Assembly (NCBI RefSeq): GCF_900188105.1
Contig: NZ_FZNP01000014.1
Span: forward strand, 124,001-188,000
Reading direction: 5' to 3'
DNA: 64,000 nucleotides
Source of the DNA: Actinomadura mexicana
GTDB lineage: Bacteria > Actinomycetota > Actinomycetes > Streptosporangiales > Streptosporangiaceae
The notes beneath the pieces are model-generated. The model made no database searches and was not told the DNA's origin. It worked only from the letters and a program-made list of their open reading frames with translations. The position numbers were made by a program, and so were the translations under genes. Positions 10,101 to 19,059 of the stretch are shown here, in pieces (positions within the stretch are counted from its first letter, which is position 1; every line of letters starts with the position of its first letter).

Positions 10101-12851
10101 GTGATTCGCCGTGATGTGACGCGCTCCGCCGATCGCCGCGCCGTCCTCGTCGCCGTCGCCGCCGTGACGGCGGTCGTCACCGGACTGCCGGGTACCGCGC
10201 AGGCCGCGTTGAAGGCAGGGCACGCGCCCCAGTCCCCGGCCGGGCTGACCGTGGGGGACCAGGCCCGCCCGCTGAGCGTGGAGGGGGCGCCGCTGTTCGG
10301 GTGGACGCCCCGCGACCGTGACCCCGGGGAGGTGCAGAGCGCCTACGAGATCACCGTGCGGGGGCCGTCCGGCAAGGCGGTCTGGGACAGCGGGCGGGTC
10401 CGGTCGGGCAGCCAGGAGTACGTGAGGTACGGAGGACCGTCGCTCGCGCCGGAGACGTCCTACACGTGGACGGTCCGGACCTGGGACGGTTCCGGAAAGC
10501 GCTCTCCGTGGGCGCGGCCGGCCGCGTTCGACACCGGGCTCTCCGACCGGGACTGGCAGGCCACCTGGATCCGGCGCACCAGCGCGGAGGCCGACGACTA
10601 CACCCTCGCTCGCAAGGACTTCACGGTCGGCGAGTCGAAGGTCGTGCGCGCCCGCGTGCACATCGCGGCCGGTCAGCAGTACGCACTGCACCTGAACGGC
10701 GAGACCGTCGACCACGGCCCCGCCTTCGAGTACGCCGACGACGGCTTCTACAAGACCGTCGACGTCACCTCGAAGGTGAAGGCCGGGCGGCCCGCCACGA
10801 TCGGCGCGCTCTACCACTGGTACGGATCGGGGCAGGGACGCCCGAAGGGCGAGCCGGGCCTGCTCGTCAGACTGGTCATCGACCACGCCGACGGGACGCG
10901 GCAGGTCGTCGTCACCGACGGGACGTGGAAGGTGACGCGCGCCCCCTGGAAGAAGGCGCCGAAGCGCAACGGAGACGCCGGCGACTACGTCGAGGACATC
11001 GACGGCACCGCCGCCCCGCTCGGGTGGGACGAGCCGGGCCACGACGCGTCCGCCTGGCAGGACCCCCAGGTCGTCGGTGTGCACCCCGCGTCCGGGTTCA
11101 AGCACCTGCACGGCCAGGAGACCGCGCTCTCGTACCGGACCCTCCGGCCGGTGAAGGTCGTGCGGCTGGACTCGGGCGCACTGGTCGCCGACTTCGGCAA
11201 GGTGGTCCCGGCCGTGCCGGTGGTGCGGTTCCGGAACGGCGTCGCCGGGCGGCACGTCGACATGCACGCCTCCTACGTCCTCAACGACGACGGAACGGTC
11301 TCCCGATCCAAGGACGACAACCAGGACACCGACCTCGGCTACGGCTACACCCAGCGCGACGGCGACCAGACCTTCCGGCCCCTCACCTATGTCGGATTCC
11401 GCTACCTGGAGATCGCACCGGACTCCGGGGCCGAGGCGGACGACGTCTCCGCCGTCCTCCAGCACGACGAGGTGACCCGCAACAGCAGCCTCCGTACGTC
11501 CGACGAGGGGGTGAACGCGGCCTACGACCTGATGGCGCGGTCGGCGCTGTACGGGTCGCAGTCCCAGTTCCTCGACACGCCGACCCGTGAGAAGGGGCAG
11601 TTCCTCGGCGACTCAGTCGACACCTCGCTGGCGATGATGGGCGCCTACGGGGAGCGGCGGCTGACCCGGCAGGCGATCCGCGAGTTCATCGCGTCGCAGG
11701 CGCGCTACTGGCCGGACGGGCGCCTCAACGCCGTCTACCCGAACGGCGACGGCAAGCGCGACATCCCCGACTACACCGAGATGTTCCCCGGCTGGATCTG
11801 GGACTACTACGAGCAGTCGGGCGACGCGTCCACCCTGGCGGAGGCGTACCCCGTGATGAGCGCGGTCGCCGGTTACGTACGCCGCCACATCGCGGACGGG
11901 ACGGGCCTGGTCACCGACCTCGAAGGGGGCTCCGGGCAGTACAGGTACGGCATCATCGACTGGCCCGCGACCATGCGCTACGGGCACGACATGGACACCG
12001 CCGCCCGCACGGTCGTCAACGTGCTCGGCGTGGACGTCCTGAACGCCACCGCCCGAGCCGCCGACGCGCTCGGCAAGGCCGATGACGCCCAGGCGCTGCG
12101 CAAGGACGCCGGGACGCTCACCGGCAACATCAACGCCAGGCTCCGGCGCCCGGACGGCGTCTACGTCGACGGCCTGAAGGGCGACGGCGCCCAGAGCACG
12201 CACGCCTCGCAGATCGCCAACGCCTACGCGCTCGCCTACGGCGTCGCCCCCGCCGAGGGCCGGGACAGGGTCGAGTCCCACATCGCCGGGCTCGGCATGC
12301 AGATGGGGCCGATGACCGCGCACCGGCTCCTGGAGGCGCTCGGCGGGCGTCCCGCGGACGTCGTCACCCGCCTCACCGACACGAAGGGGCCGGGCTGGGG
12401 CAACATCCTCGCGCGCGGCGGCACGTTCACCTGGGAGTCGTGGGACGCCCCCGAGACCGGGCAGAGCCTCTCCCACCCGTGGGGCGCGACGTCGCTGGTC
12501 GAGGTGCAGCGGACCCTGCTCGGCGTCTCCGTGACCGCCCCCGCCTCGGCCGCCGTCCGGATCAGGCCACCGCTGGCCGGGCTGGACCGCGCGTCCGGAA
12601 CCGTCCCGCTGCAGCGCGGAGACGTCGGGGTCTCGTGGAAGCGGGCCGGCCACGGCTTCTCGCTCGACACGGACATCCCGGTCAACGTCCGCGCCGAGAT
12701 CCACGTCCCCGCGCGTTCGGCCGGAGACGTGCACGTCTCCGGACCGGGCGGTGCCCGCTTCACCGGCATGAAGGACGGCTACGCCGTCTTCGAGGCCGGA
12801 TCCGGGCGCCTCACCTTCCGTTCCGACCACCTCCGAGGAGCCCTTCGATGA
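10101..12851 (+). CDS. Secreted GH78 alpha-L-rhamnosidase
   Basis: I chose GTG at 10101 because GGAGG lies at 10087-10091, nine bases upstream; the in-frame TTG at 10092 directly abuts that site. The 916-aa protein opens with a signal peptide containing DRRAVLV, a weak twin-arginine look, ending near GTAQA. The N-terminal Fn3/Bac_rhamnosid_N domain carries WDSGRVRSGS and TWTVRTWDGSG. The catalytic domain has LDTPTREKGQFLGD (Asp at about 492), and later TFTWESWD (Glu at about 779) followed by SHPWGA, both classical GH78 signatures. A C-terminal beta-sandwich closes the protein. It belongs to a different GH78 subgroup from the F5/8C-bearing genes. The stop overlaps the next start as ATGA. Its role is extracellular cleavage of alpha-L-rhamnosides. 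Confidence 0.9.
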   Translation: MIRRDVTRSADRRAVLVAVAAVTAVVTGLPGTAQAALKAGHAPQSPAGLTVGDQARPLSVEGAPLFGWTPRDRDPGEVQSAYEITVRGPSGKAVWDSGRVRSGSQEYVRYGGPSLAPETSYTWTVRTWDGSGKRSPWARPAAFDTGLSDRDWQATWIRRTSAEADDYTLARKDFTVGESKVVRARVHIAAGQQYALHLNGETVDHGPAFEYADDGFYKTVDVTSKVKAGRPATIGALYHWYGSGQGRPKGEPGLLVRLVIDHADGTRQVVVTDGTWKVTRAPWKKAPKRNGDAGDYVEDIDGTAAPLGWDEPGHDASAWQDPQVVGVHPASGFKHLHGQETALSYRTLRPVKVVRLDSGALVADFGKVVPAVPVVRFRNGVAGRHVDMHASYVLNDDGTVSRSKDDNQDTDLGYGYTQRDGDQTFRPLTYVGFRYLEIAPDSGAEADDVSAVLQHDEVTRNSSLRTSDEGVNAAYDLMARSALYGSQSQFLDTPTREKGQFLGDSVDTSLAMMGAYGERRLTRQAIREFIASQARYWPDGRLNAVYPNGDGKRDIPDYTEMFPGWIWDYYEQSGDASTLAEAYPVMSAVAGYVRRHIADGTGLVTDLEGGSGQYRYGIIDWPATMRYGHDMDTAARTVVNVLGVDVLNATARAADALGKADDAQALRKDAGTLTGNINARLRRPDGVYVDGLKGDGAQSTHASQIANAYALAYGVAPAEGRDRVESHIAGLGMQMGPMTAHRLLEALGGRPADVVTRLTDTKGPGWGNILARGGTFTWESWDAPETGQSLSHPWGATSLVEVQRTLLGVSVTAPASAAVRIRPPLAGLDRASGTVPLQRGDVGVSWKRAGHGFSLDTDIPVNVRAEIHVPARSAGDVHVSGPGGARFTGMKDGYAVFEAGSGRLTFRSDHLRGALR

Positions 12852-15800
12852 CCGACCGATCGAGCGGTATGAGCCGGCGGGGCTTCCTTGGGGCGTCGGT
12901 GGCCGGGGTGGCGGGGACGGTCGTCCTCGGCTCCGCCGGGGGCACCGCGGCGGCGTCCCCGGCGGCCCGGACGCCGTCCGGGCTGCTGACCTCCCTCATG
13001 CCGGACGGGCTCGGCGTCACGGCCCGGCCGAGGCTCAGCTGGCAGGTCGCCGACCTGGGCCCGGGGACGAGGCAGACGCACTACCAGGTGCAGTTCGCCA
13101 CCACGCCGGCCCGCCTGGAGCACGGCCCGCACGCCTGGGACAGCGGGAGGGCCGCGTCGGCGGCGTCCGTCGCCGTGCCCTACGGCGGCCCGGCGCTCTC
13201 GCCGCGGACGGCGTACTGGTGGCGGGTCCGGACGTTCGACGGGCACAGGGCGTCCCGCTGGTCCGAGCCCGCCCTGCTGGCCACGGGCGTCGGCGAGTGG
13301 TCCGCCGAGCCGATCTGGACGACGGCCGCGCGGGCACCCGGCGACGGCGTCCTCACGGCCCGGCTGCAGATCACCTCGGTCGCGGCGAGCCTCTGGTTCC
13401 GGGCGTCCGGGACGAGCGCCAACTACCTGTGGCAGCTGCGCGCCGGTTCTCCGGGCGTCCTGAAGAAGCACGTCTGCGTGAACGGCACCTACCAGGTGCT
13501 GGAGGAGAAGCGGCTGCCGTTCCCCGTCGAGACGGGCCGCTGGTACGACGTGGCGGTCGAGATGACGGGGTCCACCTTCCGGACGTCCATCGACGGCGCC
13601 GAGGTCGACACCGCCACCGACGCCACGTACCGGACCGGCACGGTCGGAATGCGCAACGGCTCCACCGAGGCCAACGTGTGGGACCGCGTCACCTTCACCG
13701 GCCCGGACGGCAAGGCGGTCGTCGACGAGGACTTCACCGACGGCCGCGGCACCTTCGGCGCCGGCACCGTCGCCGGCGGGGCCCTGACCCTCGGCAAGGG
13801 GCAGTCGACGCTGTCCTCCGCCGGGGCGCCCGACGACTCCTGGGCGCTGCTGCGCACCGAGTTCGTCCCGAAGGGCAAGCCGATCGCGGCCGCCGTGCTC
13901 CACGTCGCCGCCCAGTCTCCGGCGCCCATCCGCCAGTACCCGGCGAAGATCTGGGTGAACGGCGAGGTGGCCGGCTTCGCCTCCATGCGGGGCGGGGCGG
14001 CGGCGCCGAAGTACCACTCCTTCGACGTGACCGGGGCGCTGGAGCCGGGCCGGCGCAACGCGCTCGCCGCCCTGGCGTTCACCCCCGAGGACAAGCGCTT
14101 CCTCGCCGAGCTCGTCGTCACCTACGCCGACGGAACGTCCACCACCGTCCGGAGCGGCCCGGCGTGGAAGGCGCGCCGCCAGGCGGGGCTGCTGCGCGAC
14201 GCCGGGACGATCGGCTCCGGCTTCTACACCGGCCCCCAGGAGTTCTGGGACATGCGGCACGAGCCGGCGGGCTGGACGAGACCCGGCTTCGACGACTCCG
14301 GCTGGGAACCGGCGGTGGTGAAGGCGGCCATCGACGGGCTGGAGCCCGCGCTGGTCGAACCGGTCGGGCTGTACGACGCCGAACCCGCGTCCGTGCGGAA
14401 GGTGTCCTCCGGCACCTGGCTCGTCGATCTCGGCCGGGAGATCGCGGGCGGTCTGCGCCTGTCCGTGCGCGGCAAGGCCGGGCAGACCGTCGAGGTCCGG
14501 CTCGGCGAGGAGCTGAACGCCGACGGGACCGTCAGGCACGCGCTGCGCGCCGGCGTCACCTACCGGGAGGTCTGGACCCTCCGCGACGGCGAGCAGACCA
14601 TCGAGCACTGGGGCTACCGAGGGTTCCGCTACGCGCAGCTCATCTGCGACGACGCCCTCGATCTGTCGCAGGCCGTCACCGGACGCGCCTGGCGGGCCGC
14701 CTGGCGCGACTCCGACGCGTCGTTCTCCAGCTCCAGCCCCGACCTGGACCGCGTGTACGAGCTGTGCCGGTACTCGATCGAGGCGACGCGCGGCGACCTC
14801 TACACCGACACGCCGACACGCGAACGCGGGCCCTACGAGGGCGACGCGCTCGTCAACCAGGCGTCGGAGTACGCGGTGCAGCGCTCGTTCGCGCTGGCCC
14901 GCGCGTCCGACGCCTACCTGGCCCGCAACCCCACCTGGCCGACCGAGTACCGGCTGATGAGCGTCATGTCGGCCTGGCAGGACTACCTGCACACCGGTGA
15001 CCCGGAGCAGCTCGCCGCGGACTACGACATCCTCGTGTCCAAGCACCTGACGGCGCACCTCGGCGACGACGGGCTCGTCCACAAGAAGCCCGCCTCGCCC
15101 ACCCAGGACCTGGTCGACTGGCCCACGTCCAATCGGGACGGCTACGTGTTCACCGACGTGAACACGGTCGTCAACGCGTGCCAGTACGCCGCGTTCACCG
15201 CCATGGCCGACATCGCGAACGCCCTGGGCAGGACGGCCGACGCGAAGACCTGGCGGGGACGTGCCGACACGCTGGCCAAGGCGATGCGGGAGAAGCTGCT
15301 CGACGCGTCCAACGGGCGGTTCATCGACGGGGCGGGCACCACCCACAGTGCGCAGCACGCCACCGTCTACCCGGTCGCGCTCGGTGTGGCCGGGCCGGGC
15401 ACGGTGCCCGACTCCGTCGTCCGCGCGTTGGGCGAAACCCTCGCGGACGGCGGCATGAAGGTCAGCGTCTACGGCGCGCAGTTCCTTCTGGACGCCCTCT
15501 TCGCCACCGGCCGGGCCGACGCCGCGATCGGGCTGATGACGGCCTCCGGCATGAGCTCCTGGCTGCACATGCTGGACGATCTGGGCGCGACCATCGTGGC
15601 CGAGGCGTGGGACCCGTCCCTCAAGCCCAACATGACGTTCTCGCACGCCTGGGGCTCGGCGCCCGCGAACGTCATCCCGCGCCACGTCCTCGGTGTGCGG
15701 ATCACCGCGCCGGGAGCCGCCGAGATCGAGGTCCGGCCGCGTCCCGGCGGTCTGAGCCGGATCTCCGGGCGGGTCCCGACGATCCGCGGCCCGGTCTCCG

Positions 15801-16021
15801 TCGCGCTCGACAGCGGCGAGCGGTACCGCCTGGACGTGGACGTGCCGCCCGGCGCGTCCGCCCGCGTGGTCGTCGAGCTCGGCGACGACGACCCGCGCGC
15901 GTTCCGCGTCACCGGACCCCATGCCCGCGCCCCCCGCGCCACGGGTCGGGACGCCACCGGCCGGCTCCTCGCCATCGGCCCGGTCGGCTCCGGCCGCACC
16001 ACAGTGATCAGGAGAAGATAG
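12848..16021 (+). CDS. Tat-exported GH78 alpha-L-rhamnosidase with inserted LamG-like domain
   Basis: The 1057-aa product starts at the ATG of the ATGA overlap, with GAGGAG seven bases upstream. MSRRGFLGASVAG is a good twin-arginine signal, so the enzyme is probably exported folded. After the first beta domain (WDSGRAAS, YWWRVRTFDG) comes an insertion of about 150 residues resembling a concanavalin/LamG-type fold: LWFRASGTSANYLWQL, then GRWYDVAVEMTG with TFRTSIDG. The GH78 core follows with YTDTPTRERGPYEGDA (Asp at about 654) and IVAEAWDP (Glu at about 919) before SHAWGSAP. The C-terminal beta domain is present. The next gene starts immediately after the stop codon, so these two form one transcription unit with the gene before. 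The inserted domain probably binds carbohydrate (inference). Confidence 0.88.
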   Translation: MTDRSSGMSRRGFLGASVAGVAGTVVLGSAGGTAAASPAARTPSGLLTSLMPDGLGVTARPRLSWQVADLGPGTRQTHYQVQFATTPARLEHGPHAWDSGRAASAASVAVPYGGPALSPRTAYWWRVRTFDGHRASRWSEPALLATGVGEWSAEPIWTTAARAPGDGVLTARLQITSVAASLWFRASGTSANYLWQLRAGSPGVLKKHVCVNGTYQVLEEKRLPFPVETGRWYDVAVEMTGSTFRTSIDGAEVDTATDATYRTGTVGMRNGSTEANVWDRVTFTGPDGKAVVDEDFTDGRGTFGAGTVAGGALTLGKGQSTLSSAGAPDDSWALLRTEFVPKGKPIAAAVLHVAAQSPAPIRQYPAKIWVNGEVAGFASMRGGAAAPKYHSFDVTGALEPGRRNALAALAFTPEDKRFLAELVVTYADGTSTTVRSGPAWKARRQAGLLRDAGTIGSGFYTGPQEFWDMRHEPAGWTRPGFDDSGWEPAVVKAAIDGLEPALVEPVGLYDAEPASVRKVSSGTWLVDLGREIAGGLRLSVRGKAGQTVEVRLGEELNADGTVRHALRAGVTYREVWTLRDGEQTIEHWGYRGFRYAQLICDDALDLSQAVTGRAWRAAWRDSDASFSSSSPDLDRVYELCRYSIEATRGDLYTDTPTRERGPYEGDALVNQASEYAVQRSFALARASDAYLARNPTWPTEYRLMSVMSAWQDYLHTGDPEQLAADYDILVSKHLTAHLGDDGLVHKKPASPTQDLVDWPTSNRDGYVFTDVNTVVNACQYAAFTAMADIANALGRTADAKTWRGRADTLAKAMREKLLDASNGRFIDGAGTTHSAQHATVYPVALGVAGPGTVPDSVVRALGETLADGGMKVSVYGAQFLLDALFATGRADAAIGLMTASGMSSWLHMLDDLGATIVAEAWDPSLKPNMTFSHAWGSAPANVIPRHVLGVRITAPGAAEIEVRPRPGGLSRISGRVPTIRGPVSVALDSGERYRLDVDVPPGASARVVVELGDDDPRAFRVTGPHARAPRATGRDATGRLLAIGPVGSGRTTVIRRR

Positions 16022-18967
16022 GTGAACCACGAACGCAACGGGCAGGGGGTCACGCGGAGGCGCGTGCTGCAGATGGGCACTGCCGCCGCCGTCGTGGCGG
16101 GCGCGGCCCCGGTCCTCGGCGGCGAGGCGGCCGCCCAGACCGCCCCGGGGACGGGGGCGGGTGCCGGGTTCGCCCGTCCCGCCGCGGCGGTGCGGCCGCG
16201 CTTTCGCTGGTGGTGGCCGGACGGCCTGGTCGACCCGGCGGAGATCCGGCGCGAGATCGACCAGATCGCGGACGCCGGGTTCGGCGGCGCGGAGATCGTC
16301 GCCGTGCACCACAGCATCCGGGACAAGTCCGTCCTGGACCCGGCGGGGCACGGCTGGGGCACCCCGGCCTGGAACGCCGGCGTCGAGGCCGCGCTCGACC
16401 AGGCGGCCCGGCGCGGCGTGACCGTCGACCTGACGATCGGCCCGGCCTGGCCCGCCGCCGTCCCGACGATCACGCCGGACGACGAGGCCGCCGTCCAGGA
16501 ACTGGCGTACGGGACGGTGACCGTCGCGGGCGGCACCACCCATGACGGCCCGGTCCCCGAGCCCGTCACCGAGCCCGAGGGCGGCGTGACGAAGCGGCAC
16601 CTCGTCGCCGTCCACGCCGTCCGGACCGCCGCCGCGAACAGCACCCGCAAGGAGACCGGCCTCGATCCCGCGTCGTTCACCGACCTGACCTCCAAGGCGG
16701 CGGGGGAGCGGATCACCTGGACGGCCCCGGAGGGCGGCGACTGGCTGCTGTTCGCCTACTGGCGGCGCGGCAGCGGGCAGCGGCCGGAGTCCGGCCCGCA
16801 CTCGTCCCCGGACGCCTGCGTCGTCGACCACTTCAGCCGCGCCGGGACCCGCGCGGTCACCGCGTTCTGGGAGGCGCGCCTCCTCACCCGCGACGTCCGC
16901 AGGCTGATCAGGCGGGCGGGCGCGACGCTGTTCGAGGACTCGATCGAGCTGGAGACGGCGGCGCTCAACTGGACGCCCGACCTGCCCGCCGAGTTCAGGC
17001 GGCGCCGCGGCTACGACCTGATGCCGTACCTGCCGGTGGTCGTCCGCCTCAGGGAGAGCACCGCGTTCGCCTACGACGCGGCGACCACCTCCCACGTCCG
17101 GCACGACTTCTGGCAGACGGTGTCCGAGCTGTTCAACGAGTTCCATTTCGCGGCGATCGCGAAATGGGCGCATTCGCTCGGGCTGGAGTACCGTGCGCAG
17201 CCGTACGGGCTGGAGACCGACGCCATCCACACCGCCGCGATCCTGGACGTCCCGGAGGGCGAGTCGCTCGGTTTCAAGAACCTGGACGACTACCGCGCTC
17301 TCGCCGGAGGCCGGGACATGGGCGGCAGGAAGATCCTCTCCTGCGAGGCGGGCGCCTACCAGGGCGGCGCCTACAACACCACGTGGGGCAAGGTCCTCCG
17401 CACCATGGGCGGCGCCTATGCGGCCGGGCTCAACCAGACCGTCCTGCACGGCTTCTCCTATGCCACCGCCCCAGGGGCGGAGTGGCCGGGATTCGCGGCG
17501 TTCACCCCCTACAACGGCGGCATCGGGTTCTCCGAGTCGTGGGGGCCGCGCCAGCCGACGTGGCGGCACGTCCCCGACGTGGCCGGATACCTGTCGCGCA
17601 TCCACCTGGCCATGCAGGCCGGCGAGAGCCGCATCGACGTGGCCGTGTTCCGCCAGAAGGGCTACACCAAGACCGGCATCGGCGCCGGGTGGTTCACCAA
17701 GAGCGGCGTCCCGCTGGGCTGGACGCAGCAGCTCATCAGCGCGCCGCTGCTCGATCTCCCCTCCGCGACCGTGTCCGGCGGTCGCCTCGCCCCGGACGGC
17801 CCCGCCTACAAGGTCCTGTTCGTCGAGGGCGACCGTTTCGCCGGCAACGCATGCACGCTGCCGCTCGACACGGCCCGCACCATGCTGAGGCTGACGACGG
17901 CAGGACTGCCGCTGGTGTTCCTCGGCGACTGGTCGGCCGCGACCGTCCCGGGCCTGGCGCGCGACGGCGAGAACGAGCGGCTGCGGGCCGTCCTCACGCG
18001 GGTGTTCGCGCAGCCGCGCGTCCGCGTCGTCAGCGCGGAGGCCGACGTGCCCGGGGCCCTGGCCGACCTCGGCCTGCGCCCGGCGGTCGCGTACGCGGAG
18101 GCGTCCACGCTGCTCACCGCCCACCGGCGGGACGGCCGCGCCGACTACTTCTACCTGTGCAACGGCAAGCACGCCGAAACCGTCAAGCCGCCGGTCGCCG
18201 CGATCGACCACGACGTCACCTTCACCCGGTCCGACCGCGAGGCCGTCCCGTACCGGCTGGACCTGTGGACGGGCGAGACCGAGCGGATCGCCGTCTACCG
18301 CGAGGACGGCGACACGGTCACGCTTCGGGTGGCGCTGCAGCCCTCCGAGGCCACCGTGATCATCCTTGCGCGCGGCGGGGAGGCCCCGTCCGCCACCGCC
18401 TCACAGGCCGAGCTCCGCGTCGAGGGGCAGCGCCTGATCGCCCGCGCGCGGGCCGCGGGCACCTACTCCACCACGCTGCCCGGCGGCCGCACCGTGCGGA
18501 CGGAGATCGGCGCCGTGCCCGAGGTCCAGACCCTCACGTCCTGGCGGCTCCGGGTGGAGGACATGGCACCGGACGGCGTGAAGCGGCACGACCTGGAGCT
18601 CGACGGCCTCAAGGCGTGGCCCGACCTCCCCGAGCTCGCGGACGTCTCCGGCATCGGCACCTACACCACCACCGTGACCTGGACGGGCGGCGGCGCCCTG
18701 CTGGACCTCGGCGAGGTCCTCGACACCTGCCGCGTCACCGTCAACGGCCACCGGCTCCCGGTCAGCGTGATCGTCCCGGTCGTGGACGTCGGCCCCTGGC
18801 TGCGGCGCGGCGCCAACACGATCGAGGTCGAGGTCGCCACGACGCTGAACAACCGGCTCCGCGCCTGCGACCCCGGCGTCTACGGAAGCGCGTCCCGCCA
18901 GAGGTACGGGCTGATCGGGCCCGTCCGGCTCGTCCCCTACGGCGAGGCGGTGGTCCCGGCCCGCTGA
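16022..18967 (+). CDS. Tat-exported GH106-like alpha-L-rhamnosidase
   Basis: The 981-aa protein starts at GTG directly after the previous TAG, with AGGAGA about ten bases upstream inside the preceding gene. TRRRVLQMGTAAAVVAG is a twin-arginine signal. The catalytic domain repeats the GH106-like pattern of the gene at 6275: RPRFRWWWP, GFGGAEI, VDLTIGPAWPAAVP, FEDSIELE (Glu near 305 and 309) with RRRGYDLMPYLP, and DVPEGESLGFK. A jelly-roll domain follows (LDLGEVLDTCRVTVNGH). It lacks the NEW3 and F5/8C tail of its paralogue, so the two may differ in how they bind the polymer rather than in chemistry. An L-rhamnosidase role is likely from family and context, but no catalytic assignment is proven here. 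Confidence 0.82.
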   Translation: MNHERNGQGVTRRRVLQMGTAAAVVAGAAPVLGGEAAAQTAPGTGAGAGFARPAAAVRPRFRWWWPDGLVDPAEIRREIDQIADAGFGGAEIVAVHHSIRDKSVLDPAGHGWGTPAWNAGVEAALDQAARRGVTVDLTIGPAWPAAVPTITPDDEAAVQELAYGTVTVAGGTTHDGPVPEPVTEPEGGVTKRHLVAVHAVRTAAANSTRKETGLDPASFTDLTSKAAGERITWTAPEGGDWLLFAYWRRGSGQRPESGPHSSPDACVVDHFSRAGTRAVTAFWEARLLTRDVRRLIRRAGATLFEDSIELETAALNWTPDLPAEFRRRRGYDLMPYLPVVVRLRESTAFAYDAATTSHVRHDFWQTVSELFNEFHFAAIAKWAHSLGLEYRAQPYGLETDAIHTAAILDVPEGESLGFKNLDDYRALAGGRDMGGRKILSCEAGAYQGGAYNTTWGKVLRTMGGAYAAGLNQTVLHGFSYATAPGAEWPGFAAFTPYNGGIGFSESWGPRQPTWRHVPDVAGYLSRIHLAMQAGESRIDVAVFRQKGYTKTGIGAGWFTKSGVPLGWTQQLISAPLLDLPSATVSGGRLAPDGPAYKVLFVEGDRFAGNACTLPLDTARTMLRLTTAGLPLVFLGDWSAATVPGLARDGENERLRAVLTRVFAQPRVRVVSAEADVPGALADLGLRPAVAYAEASTLLTAHRRDGRADYFYLCNGKHAETVKPPVAAIDHDVTFTRSDREAVPYRLDLWTGETERIAVYREDGDTVTLRVALQPSEATVIILARGGEAPSATASQAELRVEGQRLIARARAAGTYSTTLPGGRTVRTEIGAVPEVQTLTSWRLRVEDMAPDGVKRHDLELDGLKAWPDLPELADVSGIGTYTTTVTWTGGGALLDLGEVLDTCRVTVNGHRLPVSVIVPVVDVGPWLRRGANTIEVEVATTLNNRLRACDPGVYGSASRQRYGLIGPVRLVPYGEAVVPAR

Positions 18968-18976
18968 ACCCCGAGC

Positions 18977-19008
18977 GTGCGGGAGGGCGTTGGCCCGCCC
19001 TCCCGCAC
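18977..19008 (+). terminator. Perfect 13-bp hairpin, likely transcription terminator
   Basis: GTGCGGGAGGGCG (18977-18989) pairs exactly with 18996-19008 across a 6-base loop. It begins ten bases after the stop of the GH106-like gene and 51 bases before the next start. It has no T-run. It most likely ends the 10101-18967 transcription unit. Confidence 0.72.
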
Positions 19009-19059
19009 GGTGGACCCCTCATCCCACGTCCCGCTCAAGACCGGAATCGCGAGGAATCC

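Noticed and set aside
12779..18211. A 1810-codon open frame on the minus strand across three rhamnosidase genes
   Set aside because: It is a shadow of high-GC coding on the plus strand: low-complexity Arg/Gly/Val-rich translation, no domain, and the plus strand carries complete GH78 and GH106 genes with signals and ribosome sites.
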